NCBI RefSeq assembly: GCF_003353175.1
Contig: NZ_QHKS01000011.1
Coordinates: 124,001-188,000, forward strand
Origin: Paraburkholderia lacunae
Lineage (GTDB): Bacteria > Pseudomonadota > Gammaproteobacteria > Burkholderiales > Burkholderiaceae
Direction: 5' to 3'
DNA length: 64,000 nucleotides
In this document: positions 11,363-21,624 of the stretch, piece after piece
Numbering within the stretch: position 1 is the first letter of the stretch
Layout of the letters: each line of letters starts with the position of its first letter
Translations under genes and position numbers: made by a program
Notes under the pieces: generated by a model
What the model was told of the DNA's origin: nothing
What the model saw: the letters and a program-made list of their open reading frames with translations, nothing else
Database searches by the model: none

Positions 11363-11890
11363 TTACTTCGACGACTGATGCGCGCGCTTCGCGCTGGTTT
11401 GGCGCTTCTTGGCCCGCTTGATGTTGCCGCCTTGCGTGACGCGTTCATTGCCGCGCACCACGACGGCCTTCGCCTTCGGCTTGCGCATCGGGATCTCACT
11501 GGGCTTCACAACCGTGACCACGCGAGGCGCGCGGCCTTTGCCCGGTTTGGCATCGACCGCGGCTTCGCGGGCGCTCGGCAGGGCGCCGCGCCGCGCCTTC
11601 ACGGCCGGTTGCGCGGCTTCCGGCTTCCAGATCACCAGCAGCTTGCCGATATGCTGGATCGGCGCGGCGTTGAGCGTGTCGCAGATTTGTTCGTAGATGG
11701 CGATCCGTTCCTCGCGTTCGTCGCCGAACACGCGGATTTTGATCAGCTGATGCGCGCCCAGGTGGACCTTGATTTCGGCGAGCACAGCGTCGGTCAACCC
11801 TTCGGCTCCGACGAGCACAACCGGTTTGAGCGCATGTGCCTGGGAGCGCAACTCGGCGCGTTGGTCGGAAGAGACTTTGAGGGCTGGCAT
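11363..11890 (-). CDS. yhbY: YhbY-family RNA-binding protein (CRS1/YhbY domain)
   Basis: YhbY/CRM-domain proteins bind pre-50S ribosomal particles. The first 95 residues form the domain: MPALKVSSDQRAELRSQAH, then LKPVVLVGAEGLTDAVLAEI, HQLIKIRVFG and the family-typical end IGKLLVIWKPE. A further 75 residues form an unusually long Lys/Arg/Ala-rich tail, probably disordered, ending KRAKKRQTSAKRAHQSSK; E. coli YhbY lacks it. The gene is divergent from rlmE, with ftsH beyond, matching the usual yhbY / rlmE-ftsH layout. The tail may add nonspecific RNA affinity (inference). Confidence 0.9.
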   Translation of the reverse strand: MPALKVSSDQRAELRSQAHALKPVVLVGAEGLTDAVLAEIKVHLGAHQLIKIRVFGDEREERIAIYEQICDTLNAAPIQHIGKLLVIWKPEAAQPAVKARRGALPSAREAAVDAKPGKGRAPRVVTVVKPSEIPMRKPKAKAVVVRGNERVTQGGNIKRAKKRQTSAKRAHQSSK

Positions 11891-12073
11891 GGAAAGTGGG
11901 AGACTCGACTAAAATGGCGGCACCTGCATTTCCGAGAGATTCGGCATTTCGCGCAGGGCGGCGCGTCAGAACAACAGAATCGCGGATGACTGCCAGTTTT
12001 GGCGGTGGCCGCGCGAATTAACCGCGTATTATCCCCTAAAGCGCGACATCACGCAGCAAGAGTTCAACGTTTA

Positions 12074-12736
12074 ATGGCAAAAAACAAGTTCAATACGGCG
12101 TGGTTGCACGATCACATCAACGACCCGTACGTAAAAATGGCGCAACGGGAGGGTTATCGCGCCCGCGCAGCCTACAAGCTCAAGGAAATCGACGAGCAGG
12201 ACAAGCTGATCCGGCCCGGCCAGGTGATCGTCGACCTCGGCTCGGTGCCGGGCAGCTGGAGCCAGTACGTCCGCAACAAACTCGCCAAGGGCTCGCAACG
12301 CGACGCCGAACGTGAGGGCGGCATCGACGGCACCATCATCGCGCTGGACATCCTGCCGATGGAGCCGATCGCCGACGTCCATTTCATTCAAGGCGACTTC
12401 CGCGAAGACTCGGTGCTGGTCCAACTGGAAGAATTAGTCGGCGAGCGCCAGGTTGATCTTGTAATTTCGGATATGGCGCCCAACCTGTCGGGAGTGGCGG
12501 TGGCGGATGCCGCGCGGATCGAGCATTTGTGCGATCTCGCGCTGGAATTCTCGCAAAATCACTTGAAGCCGGATGGTGCCCTTTTAGTCAAATGCTTTCA
12601 CGGCAGCGGTTACAGCCAGATTGTCGAAAAGTTCAAGCATCAGTTCAAGGTGGTGGCGGCCCGCAAGCCGAAAGCGTCGCGGGACAAATCGTCAGAAACG
12701 TTTATTTTGGGTAAGCATCTGAAGCGGCCAGCATAA
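12074..12736 (+). CDS. rlmE: 23S rRNA (uridine-2'-O-) methyltransferase RlmE (FtsJ/RrmJ)
   Basis: RlmE methylates the 2'-O of U2552 in the 50S subunit. The ATG of MAKNKFNTAWLHDHIND gives 220 residues; a longer in-frame extension has no family support. The K-D-K-E catalytic set is visible: Lys in YRARAAYKLKEID, Asp in VISDMAPNLSG, Lys in GALLVKCFHGSGY and a Glu in the C-terminal strand SSETFILGKHL. The SAM motif reads VDLGSVPGSWSQ. ftsH follows after 191 bp, as in E. coli, where the pair responds to heat shock. Confidence 0.95.
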   Translation: MAKNKFNTAWLHDHINDPYVKMAQREGYRARAAYKLKEIDEQDKLIRPGQVIVDLGSVPGSWSQYVRNKLAKGSQRDAEREGGIDGTIIALDILPMEPIADVHFIQGDFREDSVLVQLEELVGERQVDLVISDMAPNLSGVAVADAARIEHLCDLALEFSQNHLKPDGALLVKCFHGSGYSQIVEKFKHQFKVVAARKPKASRDKSSETFILGKHLKRPA

Positions 12737-12927
12737 AGGGGCGCTGCAGGACAGTTCCGCATGGGCCGATAAGGGCTCCGTGGCGCAGGAAAATCGCGCT
12801 GCAACGACCCGCTACGCTATTTCTGTGGTAGTGAAACCTTATGGCAGGGGTCTGCGGACTGGATTAGAATGCTTTCGTGGTGCCGCAAGGCAAATGTAGG
12901 CGCCCGTCTAAGTGAAGGAGTGGTGCT

Positions 12928-14817
<1,890 letters not shown>

Positions 14818-14837
14818 TAGGCGACAGGAAGAAAGTG

Positions 14838-14868
14838 CGGGCCGGTGTGATCCACACCGGCCCGTTTT
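14838..14868 (+). terminator. Rho-independent terminator after ftsH
   Basis: Perfect 12-bp GC-rich stem CGGGCCGGTGTG / CACACCGGCCCG with an ATC loop, followed by TTTT. It separates ftsH from folP by only about 20 bp, so read-through may still supply folP-glmM transcripts. Confidence 0.8.
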
Positions 14869-14889
14869 GCATTTATCTGTTTTATCCGA

Positions 14890-15810
14890 ATGGCCCGCTA
14901 CGTGTCGAACGTGTTGAACGCTGAATTTCCCGTTTTTCCCATGCCCGAGCCGCTGCAGTGCGGCCGCTTCAAACTGACCTTTGAACGCCCGTTGGTGATG
15001 GGCATCCTGAACGTCACACCTGATTCCTTCTCCGACGGCGGCAAGTACGCGATGCGCGGCGACGCGCTGCGCCAGGCAGAACGCATGCTGCTCGATGGTG
15101 CCGACATCATCGACATCGGCGGCGAGTCGACGCGCCCGGGTGCGCCGCCGGTGCCGCTCGACGAGGAGTTGGAACGGGTGATTCCACTGGTCGAGCAACT
15201 GCGCGGCGCGAATGTGCCGCTGTCGGTCGATACATACAAGCCGGAAGTCATGCGCCACGCATTGAGCGCGGGCGCCGACCTGATCAACGATATCTGGGGG
15301 TTCCGGATGCCCGGCGCGATCGACGCGGTGCGCGACAGTCGATGCGCTCTGTGCGTGATGCATATGCTCGGTGAACCGCAAACCATGCAGCTCGGCGAGC
15401 CTGCCTATGAGGATGTGGTGGCCGAAGTCCGTGGCTTTCTCGAAGCGCGCGTGACGACGTTGATGCAAGCCGGTATCGCCCGCGCGCGTATCAGCGTCGA
15501 TCCGGGATTCGGCTTCGGCAAGGCGGTGGTCGAACATAATTACGCGCTGCTCGCGCATCTGCCGGACACGGCGCCGCATGCGAAGCCGCCGTTCCCGATC
15601 CTCGCGGGCATGTCGCGCAAGTCGATGGTCGGTGCGGTGGTCGGGCGTCCGGCGCCGGAGCGCGTCGCGGGCAGCATTGCCGCCGCGGTGTGCGCCGCCG
15701 AGCGGGGTGCCGCAATCCTGCGCGTGCATGACGTCGCGCAAACAGTAGATGCATTGAAAGTATGGGCAGCCATGCGCGACGCGGCGAATCGCGGCCGTGT
15801 GCGCCGCTGA
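14890..15810 (+). CDS. folP: Dihydropteroate synthase
   Basis: FolP condenses 4-aminobenzoate with hydroxymethyl-dihydropterin pyrophosphate in folate synthesis and is the sulfonamide target. The TIM-barrel motifs are all present: MGILNVTPDSFSDGG, DIIDIGGESTRPGA, SVDTYKPEV, LINDIWGF, VDPGFGFGK and ILAGMSRKS. The start is uncertain: the first in-frame ATG gives 306 residues, while an ATG 51 nt later (MPEPLQCGRF) gives 289, nearer the family norm; neither has a clear ribosome-binding site. glmM follows after 27 bp, the classical ftsH-folP-glmM order. Confidence 0.95.
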   Translation: MARYVSNVLNAEFPVFPMPEPLQCGRFKLTFERPLVMGILNVTPDSFSDGGKYAMRGDALRQAERMLLDGADIIDIGGESTRPGAPPVPLDEELERVIPLVEQLRGANVPLSVDTYKPEVMRHALSAGADLINDIWGFRMPGAIDAVRDSRCALCVMHMLGEPQTMQLGEPAYEDVVAEVRGFLEARVTTLMQAGIARARISVDPGFGFGKAVVEHNYALLAHLPDTAPHAKPPFPILAGMSRKSMVGAVVGRPAPERVAGSIAAAVCAAERGAAILRVHDVAQTVDALKVWAAMRDAANRGRVRR

Positions 15811-15837
15811 GCCCGCAAGCAAGGAGGAACATAAAAT

Positions 15838-17196
15838 ATGGCACGTCGTTATTTCGGAACCGACGGGATTCGGGGCAAGGTTGGCGAGGGACCCATCACG
15901 CCGGAATTTGTATTGCGGCTCGGCTATGCAGCCGGCAAGGTGCTCGCGGGCGCGGATCGCTGGGCCAGGACGGGCGCGCGGCCCACGGTGCTGATCGGCA
16001 AGGACACCCGCGTCTCGGGCTACATGCTCGAAGCCGCGCTCGAAGCGGGATTTTCCGCAGCAGGCGTCGACGTGATGCTGGCCGGCCCGATGCCGACACC
16101 GGGCATCGCCTATCTGACGCGCGCGCTGCGGCTTGCCGCGGGCGTGGTGATCAGCGCGTCGCACAATCCGTATTACGACAACGGCATCAAGTTCTTCTCC
16201 GCCGACGGCAACAAGCTGCCGGACGAAGTGGAATCGCAGATCGAAGAGCAACTCGATCTGCCGCTCGCGTGCGCGGCGTCCGAACAACTCGGCAAGGCCC
16301 GGCGTCTCGACGACGCCGCCGGCCGCTACATCGAGTTCTGCAAGAGCACATTCCCGGCTGCGTTCGACCTGCGCGGCCTGAAACTGGTGGTGGACTGCGC
16401 GCACGGCGCTGCGTACGACATCGCGCCGCACGTGTTCCATGAACTCGGCGCCGACGTGATCCCGATCGGCGTCGCGCCAAACGGCTTCAACATCAACGAC
16501 GGTGTGGGCGCGACCGCGCCGGACGCGCTGGTGCGCGCGGTGCGGGCAAACCACGCGCACGTCGGCATCGCGCTCGACGGCGATGCCGACCGTTTGCAGG
16601 TCGTGGACGCCGCCGGCCGCCTGTATAACGGCGACGAACTGCTGTACGTGCTGGTGAAAGACCGGATTGCGACCGACGGCAAGGTGGAAGGCGCGGTTGG
16701 CACCTTGATGACCAACATGGCAGTCGAAGTCGCGTTGCAGAAAGCCGGTGTGAAGTTCGTCCGCGCGGCCGTGGGCGACCGCTACGTGCTCGAACAGCTG
16801 CGCGAGCACGGCTGGCAATTGGGCGCCGAAGGCTCCGGCCATATTCTTTCCCTTGACCGCCATTCGACCGGCGACGGCATCGTGTCGGCATTGCTGGTGC
16901 TGGCGGCAATGAAGCGCAGCGACAAGACGCTCGCCGAATTGATCGAGGGCGTCACACTGTTCCCGCAGAAGCTGATCAATGTGCGGATGCAACCGGGCGC
17001 CGACTGGAAGGGCAGCGATGCGATCCGTCGTGCGATCAGCAACGCCGAGGGTGCGCTAAAGGGTCGCGGCCGCGTGCTGATCCGCGCATCGGGCACCGAG
17101 CCGGTGCTGCGCGTGATGGTCGAGGCGGAGCACGTCAATGACGCCGTTCGCCATGCCGAAGCGATCGCTAACGCTGTGAAGCTGGCTACGGCTTAA
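15838..17196 (+). CDS. glmM: Phosphoglucosamine mutase
   Basis: GlmM converts glucosamine-6-phosphate to glucosamine-1-phosphate on the way to UDP-GlcNAc for peptidoglycan and LPS. The 452 residues begin MARRYFGTDGIRGKVGEGPI. The phosphoserine loop ISASHNPYYDNG places the catalytic Ser at about 108, the metal loop is DGDADR, the sugar-binding loop GAEGSGH, and the C-terminal phosphate-binding loop RASGTEPVLRVMVE. AAGGAGGAA stands 8 nt upstream of the ATG, a strong ribosome-binding site. It is probably co-transcribed with folP. Confidence 0.97.
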   Translation: MARRYFGTDGIRGKVGEGPITPEFVLRLGYAAGKVLAGADRWARTGARPTVLIGKDTRVSGYMLEAALEAGFSAAGVDVMLAGPMPTPGIAYLTRALRLAAGVVISASHNPYYDNGIKFFSADGNKLPDEVESQIEEQLDLPLACAASEQLGKARRLDDAAGRYIEFCKSTFPAAFDLRGLKLVVDCAHGAAYDIAPHVFHELGADVIPIGVAPNGFNINDGVGATAPDALVRAVRANHAHVGIALDGDADRLQVVDAAGRLYNGDELLYVLVKDRIATDGKVEGAVGTLMTNMAVEVALQKAGVKFVRAAVGDRYVLEQLREHGWQLGAEGSGHILSLDRHSTGDGIVSALLVLAAMKRSDKTLAELIEGVTLFPQKLINVRMQPGADWKGSDAIRRAISNAEGALKGRGRVLIRASGTEPVLRVMVEAEHVNDAVRHAEAIANAVKLATA

Positions 17197-17241
17197 GCGA
17201 GCACGTCGGTCAGGCGGCCGGTAGCGGACGATCACCCGATG

Positions 17242-17421
17242 GTCCGTAACCGGCACGTCCGCAACCGGCACGTCCGCAACCGGCACGTCCGCAACCGGCA
17301 CGTCCGCAACCGGCAAGTCCGCAACCGGCAAGTCCGCAACCGGCAAGTCCGCAACCGGCACGTCCGCAACCGGCACGTCCGTAACCGGCACGTCCGCAAC
17401 CGGCATGTCCGCAACCGGCGC
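17242..17421. repeat. 15-bp minisatellite, 12 tandem copies
   Basis: Twelve head-to-tail copies of GTCCGYAACCGGCAM fill 180 bp without a gap, starting 45 bp after the glmM stop and ending 165 bp before the PhoB sites of pstS. Copies differ only at the C/T of position 6 and the last one or two bases, with a block of three copies ending in A in the middle, the pattern expected from slippage or unequal exchange. Because 15 is a multiple of three, all frames stay open and read as pentapeptide repeats (VRNRH on +, VPVAD on -), but no start signal supports translation. Confidence 0.95.
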
Positions 17422-17585
17422 CCGCCCAACCCCCAAAATCCCGCGTCATGCCCCGTTCGTGGCACACAAAGGCTCACGCAAACGTTCGCGCCCCATCTTC
17501 TTCGCATAATCTCTACAGTTACACCGGCAACATCGTAAAAACGCCGATTCAGCCGTCAAAACGCCTTTCACATTCGTAATCCGGT

Positions 17586-17639
17586 TGTCACATACGTTTC
17601 ACGGTTAGTCACGTTACTGTCACAAAGAGACCCTAAGCT
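17586..17639 (+). promoter_or_regulatory. Tandem Pho boxes and -10 of the pstS promoter
   Basis: Four PhoB half-sites TGTCAC (17586), TTTCAC (17597), AGTCAC (17607) and TGTCAC (17618) recur with spacings of 11, 10 and 11 bp, equivalent to two overlapping Pho boxes. A TAAGCT hexamer at 17634-17639 lies 9-10 bp after the last half-site, the usual place of the -10 in PhoB-activated promoters, where no -35 is needed. Confidence 0.85.
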
Positions 17640-17680
17640 TCGCGGTGTTCGTGTCATCCGCTCACACCCTTGGAGGTCTC

Positions 17681-18712
17681 ATGAAATTGATGCAAACCGT
17701 GTTCGCTGGCGTCGCTGGCGCGCTTTTCGCGATCGCAGCGCACGCCGCAGACATCACCGGCGCGGGCAGCACCTTCGCAGCACCGATCTACACGAAGTGG
17801 GCAGACGCCTACCAGAAGTCCGGCGGCGGCAAGGTTAACTACCAGGGTATCGGTTCGTCGGGCGGCGTGAAGCAGATCGTCGCCAAGACGGTCGACTTCG
17901 CCGGTTCGGACGCTCCGCTGAAGGACGACGAGCTCGCCAAGGAAGGTCTGTTCCAGTTCCCGACGGTGGTCGGCGGCGTGGTGCCGGTCGTGAATGTGCC
18001 GGGTGTGAAGCCGTCTGAACTGACGCTGTCGGGCGAAGTGCTCGGCGACATCTACCTGGGCAAGATCAAGAAGTGGAACGATCCGGCGATCGTTGCACTG
18101 AACCCGAAGATCAAGCTGCCGGATACCGACATCGCGGTGGTGCGCCGCGCCGATGGTTCGGGCACCAGCTTCATCTGGACGAACTATCTGTCGAAGGTCA
18201 ACGCAGACTGGAAGTCGAAGGTTGGTGAAGGTTCGACGGTCAACTGGCCGACCGGTACGGGCGGCAAGGGCAACGACGGCGTCGCAGCTTTCGTGCAACG
18301 TCTGCCGGGCGCAATCGGCTACGTGGAATGGGCGTACGCGAAGCAGAACCACATGACGTATGTCGCGCTGAAGAACTCGACGGGCACGGTGGTCGAGCCG
18401 AAGACGGAAACGTTCAAGGCAGCGGCAGCGGGCGCGGACTGGTCGAAGTCGTTCTACCAGATCCTGACGAACGAGCCGGGCAAGAACGCATGGCCGATCG
18501 TCGGCGCGACGTTCGTGCTGCTGCACACGACCCAGGAGAAGGCTCCGCAAGGCGCCGAAACGCTGAAGTTCTTCGACTGGGCGTTCAAGAACGGCACGCA
18601 AGCCGCAAACGACCTGGACTACATCTCGCTGCCGGATTCGGTTGTGTCGGAAATCCGCACGCAATGGAAGTCGAAGGTGAAGGACGCTTCGGGCAAGTCG
18701 CTCGCGGAATAA
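17681..18712 (+). CDS. pstS: Phosphate ABC transporter substrate-binding protein
   Basis: Periplasmic high-affinity phosphate receptor. The ATG after TTGGAGGTCTC gives 343 residues with a Sec signal peptide cleaved after AIAAHA. The mature protein starts ADITGAGSTFAAPIY, and the phosphate-binding residues lie in GAGSTF, GSSGGVKQI, DFAGSDAP and RRADGSGTSFIW. An in-frame upstream start lacks a ribosome-binding site. It is the first gene of pstSCAB-phoU-phoBR, preceded by Pho boxes, so expression should rise under phosphate limitation. Confidence 0.97.
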   Translation: MKLMQTVFAGVAGALFAIAAHAADITGAGSTFAAPIYTKWADAYQKSGGGKVNYQGIGSSGGVKQIVAKTVDFAGSDAPLKDDELAKEGLFQFPTVVGGVVPVVNVPGVKPSELTLSGEVLGDIYLGKIKKWNDPAIVALNPKIKLPDTDIAVVRRADGSGTSFIWTNYLSKVNADWKSKVGEGSTVNWPTGTGGKGNDGVAAFVQRLPGAIGYVEWAYAKQNHMTYVALKNSTGTVVEPKTETFKAAAAGADWSKSFYQILTNEPGKNAWPIVGATFVLLHTTQEKAPQGAETLKFFDWAFKNGTQAANDLDYISLPDSVVSEIRTQWKSKVKDASGKSLAE

Positions 18713-18748
18713 GCGAAGCCGTAAGCAGTCGCATCTCGTAAGACGTTG

Positions 18749-18770
18749 GCCGTCCTCATGCGAGGACGGC
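18749..18770 (+). other. Stem-loop between pstS and pstC
   Basis: Perfect 9-bp stem GCCGTCCTC-ATGC-GAGGACGGC with no T run. In this position such hairpins usually protect the 3' end of the highly expressed binding-protein mRNA or cause partial termination before the membrane components; either is inference. Confidence 0.6.
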
Positions 18771-18835
18771 TAGTGGCATTACCGGCCGCACGATACATGT
18801 CATCCGACAACTGGAAACAGGTCCATCAGGCTCTC

Positions 18836-19837
18836 ATGTCCGATATCCATTTAGCGTCTGGCGCGAACAGGTCGACGCCGCCCGGCAGTTCGGCGCAGCA
18901 GAAAGCGCCCAGCCGTGCCGGCGACGTTATCTTTGGCGGCCTCGCACGCCTCGCCGCCATTGTTACGCTGCTGCTGCTCGGCGGCATCATCGTCTCGCTG
19001 ATCGTCGCGTCCATGCCGTCGATCAAGCAATTCGGCCTCAGCTTCCTGTGGACCGCCGACTGGGATCCACCCAGCAAGCAATTCGGCGCATTGGTGCCGA
19101 TCTACGGCACGATTGCCACCTCGCTCATTGCACTCATCATCGCGGTGCCCGTCAGCTTCGGCATCGCGCTTTTCCTGACCGAACTCTCGCCCGCCTGGCT
19201 GCGCCGTCCGCTCGGCATCGCGATCGAACTGCTCGCCGCGATTCCGTCGATCGTCTACGGCATGTGGGGCCTGCTGGTGTTCGCGCCGATCTTCGCGACG
19301 TGGTTCGAAAAGCCGCTCGGCGCGGTGCTCGGCGGCATTCCGATCGTCGGCAAGCTGTTTCAGGGCGCGCCCATCGGCATCGGCATTCTGTGCGCGGGTG
19401 TGATTCTCGCGATCATGATCATTCCGTACATCGCTTCGGTCATGCGCGACGTGTTCGAAGTCACGCCGGTCCTGCTGAAGGAATCGGCATACGGCATCGG
19501 CTGCACGACCTGGGAAGTGATGTGGAAGATCGTGCTGCCCTTCACCAAGAGCGGTGTGATCGGCGGCGTGATGCTCGGCCTCGGCCGCGCGCTCGGCGAG
19601 ACGATGGCGGTCACTTTCGTGATCGGCAACACCAATCTGCTCGACAACGTGTCGCTGTTTTCGCCGGGCAACAGCATTACCTCGGCGCTCGCCAACGAGT
19701 TCGCCGAAGCTGAGCCGGGCCTGCATACGTCGGCGCTGATGGAACTCGGCCTGATCCTGTTTGTGATTACTTTCATCGTGCTGGCGATCTCGAAAGTCAT
19801 GCTGCTTCGCCTCGAAAAAGGGGAGGGCGCGAAATGA
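18836..19837 (+). CDS. pstC: Phosphate ABC transporter permease PstC
   Basis: One of the two inner-membrane channel subunits for phosphate. The start chosen, MSDIHLASGANRSTP, gives 333 residues; an upstream in-frame ATG would overlap the pstS-pstC stem-loop. Six membrane helices are evident, the first at IVTLLLLGGIIVSLIVASM, and the ABC-permease EAA-like loop appears as KESAYGIGCTTWEVMWKIVLP, followed by GLGRALGETMAVTFVIG. Its stop overlaps the pstA start by 4 bp. Confidence 0.95.
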   Translation: MSDIHLASGANRSTPPGSSAQQKAPSRAGDVIFGGLARLAAIVTLLLLGGIIVSLIVASMPSIKQFGLSFLWTADWDPPSKQFGALVPIYGTIATSLIALIIAVPVSFGIALFLTELSPAWLRRPLGIAIELLAAIPSIVYGMWGLLVFAPIFATWFEKPLGAVLGGIPIVGKLFQGAPIGIGILCAGVILAIMIIPYIASVMRDVFEVTPVLLKESAYGIGCTTWEVMWKIVLPFTKSGVIGGVMLGLGRALGETMAVTFVIGNTNLLDNVSLFSPGNSITSALANEFAEAEPGLHTSALMELGLILFVITFIVLAISKVMLLRLEKGEGAK

Positions 19838-20730
19838 GCCAGCCCACCTTGAACATGCCGGGTTCGAACGACGCCGCCGCGCTCGAAGCGATGCGCTTGC
19901 GTCTGCAAGGCCGGCGCCGCCTGAAAAATGCCGTCGCGCTGACACTGTCGCTCGGGGCGATGGCCTTCGGTCTCATCTGGCTCGTGTGGATTCTCTATAC
20001 GACGCTGCGTCTCGGTATCGGCGGCCTGTCGATCGAATTGTTCACGCAATCCACGCCCCCGCCGAACACCGATGGCGGCGGTCTCGCCAACGCGATCGTC
20101 GGCAGCCTGATGCTGGTCGCGCTCGCGACGTTCGTGGGCACGCCGATCGGCATCCTCGCCGGCGTGTATCTGGCCGAGTACGGTCACAAAGGCTGGCTCG
20201 CGAGCATCACGCGTTTTATCAACGACATCCTGTTGTCGGCGCCCTCGATCGTGGTGGGTCTGTTCGTCTACGCGCTGGTCGTCGCGAAGTTGGGCCACTT
20301 CAGCGGCTGGGCCGGCGTGTTCGCGCTCGCGCTGCTGCAGATTCCGATCGTGATCCGCACCACGGAAAACATGCTGAAGCTGGTGCCGAACGCGCTGCGT
20401 GAAGCTGCTTTCGCGCTTGGCACGCCGAAGTGGAAAATGGTGCTGTCGATCACGCTGAAGGCCTCCATTGCCGGTATTGTCACAGGCGTGCTGCTCGGCG
20501 TCGCACGGATCGCCGGCGAAACCGCGCCGCTGCTCTTCACGGCGCTGTCTAACCAGTTTTTCTCGTTCGACATGGGCCAGCCGGTCGCGAACCTGCCGGT
20601 CACGATCTACAAGTTCGCGATGAGCCCGTTCGCGCAATGGCAATCGCTCGCGTGGGCCGGCGTTTTCCTGATCACGCTCGCGGTGCTGGGACTGAACATC
20701 CTCGCGCGTACGATCTTTTCGAATAAGTAA
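19834..20730 (+). CDS. pstA: Phosphate ABC transporter permease PstA
   Basis: Second channel subunit of the phosphate transporter, 298 residues, with about six membrane helices (first at VALTLSLGAMAFGLIWLVWIL). The EAA loop is REAAFALGTPKWKMVLSITL, followed by GVARIAGETAPLLFTA as in PstA proteins. It overlaps pstC by ATGA, so the two permeases are probably translated together in equal amounts. pstB follows after 17 bp. Confidence 0.95.
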   Translation: MSQPTLNMPGSNDAAALEAMRLRLQGRRRLKNAVALTLSLGAMAFGLIWLVWILYTTLRLGIGGLSIELFTQSTPPPNTDGGGLANAIVGSLMLVALATFVGTPIGILAGVYLAEYGHKGWLASITRFINDILLSAPSIVVGLFVYALVVAKLGHFSGWAGVFALALLQIPIVIRTTENMLKLVPNALREAAFALGTPKWKMVLSITLKASIAGIVTGVLLGVARIAGETAPLLFTALSNQFFSFDMGQPVANLPVTIYKFAMSPFAQWQSLAWAGVFLITLAVLGLNILARTIFSNK

Positions 20731-20747
20731 GGGCGGAGTGTAATCCG

Positions 20748-21596
20748 ATGAATATGGCAGAAACTCAAATCAATCCGATCGCGCGCACGACTGCACCCGC
20801 CGGTTTCGATCCCGCCCAAAGCGGCCAGGCACAAACGCCGTCGCGTCCGAAGATCGAGGTCAACGACCTGAACTTCTTCTACGGCAAGTATCACGCGCTG
20901 AAGAACATCAATTTGCACATTCCCGAAGGCAAGGTGACCGCGTTCATCGGCCCGTCGGGTTGCGGCAAGTCCACGCTGCTGCGCACCTTCAACAAGATGT
21001 ACGCGCTCTATCCGGAGCAGCGCGCCGAAGGCGAGATCCTGATGGACGGCGAAAACCTGCTGACTTCCAAGCGCGATATTTCGCTGCTGCGCGCGCGGAT
21101 CGGCATGGTGTTCCAGAAGCCGACGCCGTTTCCGATGTCGATTTACGACAACATCGCGTTCGGCGTGAAGATGTTCGAAACGCTGCCGCGTTCGGAAATG
21201 GACGACCGCGTGGAATGGGCGTTGACCAAGGCCGCGCTGTGGAACGAGGTCAAGGACAAGCTGGGCCAGAGCGGCTACGGTTTGTCGGGCGGCCAGCAAC
21301 AGCGCCTGTGTATTGCCCGCGGCATTGCGATCCGTCCTGAAGTGCTGCTGCTCGACGAGCCGTGCTCCGCACTCGACCCGATTTCGACGGGCCGTATCGA
21401 AGAGCTGATCGCCGAATTGAAGAGCGATTACACGGTGGTGATCGTGACCCACAACATGCAGCAGGCGGCCCGCTGTTCGGACTACACTGCCTATATGTAC
21501 CTCGGCGAACTGATCGAATTCGGCGACACCGAAAAGATCTTCATCAAGCCGGTCCGCAAGGAAACCGAGGACTACATCACCGGTCGCTTCGGCTAA
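20748..21596 (+). CDS. pstB: Phosphate ABC transporter ATP-binding protein
   Basis: ATPase of the Pst system, 282 residues. Walker A GPSGCGKST, the Q-loop VFQKPTPFPMSIYDN typical of PstB, signature LSGGQQQR, Walker B VLLLDEPCSALDP and the H-loop IVTHNMQQA are all intact. The N-terminus has about 35 extra residues before the ABC core starts (KIEVNDLNFFYGKYHALKN). GGGCGGAG lies upstream of the ATG. Together with PhoU it links transporter state to PhoR signalling. Confidence 0.97.
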   Translation: MNMAETQINPIARTTAPAGFDPAQSGQAQTPSRPKIEVNDLNFFYGKYHALKNINLHIPEGKVTAFIGPSGCGKSTLLRTFNKMYALYPEQRAEGEILMDGENLLTSKRDISLLRARIGMVFQKPTPFPMSIYDNIAFGVKMFETLPRSEMDDRVEWALTKAALWNEVKDKLGQSGYGLSGGQQQRLCIARGIAIRPEVLLLDEPCSALDPISTGRIEELIAELKSDYTVVIVTHNMQQAARCSDYTAYMYLGELIEFGDTEKIFIKPVRKETEDYITGRFG

Positions 21597-21624
21597 GCCG
21601 ACGAGCAAAATAACGGAGTACGAC

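Noticed and set aside
17242..17421. Could the 15-bp array be a CRISPR array?
   Set aside because: Copies are contiguous with no spacers, and no cas genes are present.
17056..17436. A minus-strand frame reading VPVAD repeats
   Set aside because: It is open only because the repeat unit is a multiple of three; it overlaps the glmM 3' end and has no start signal.
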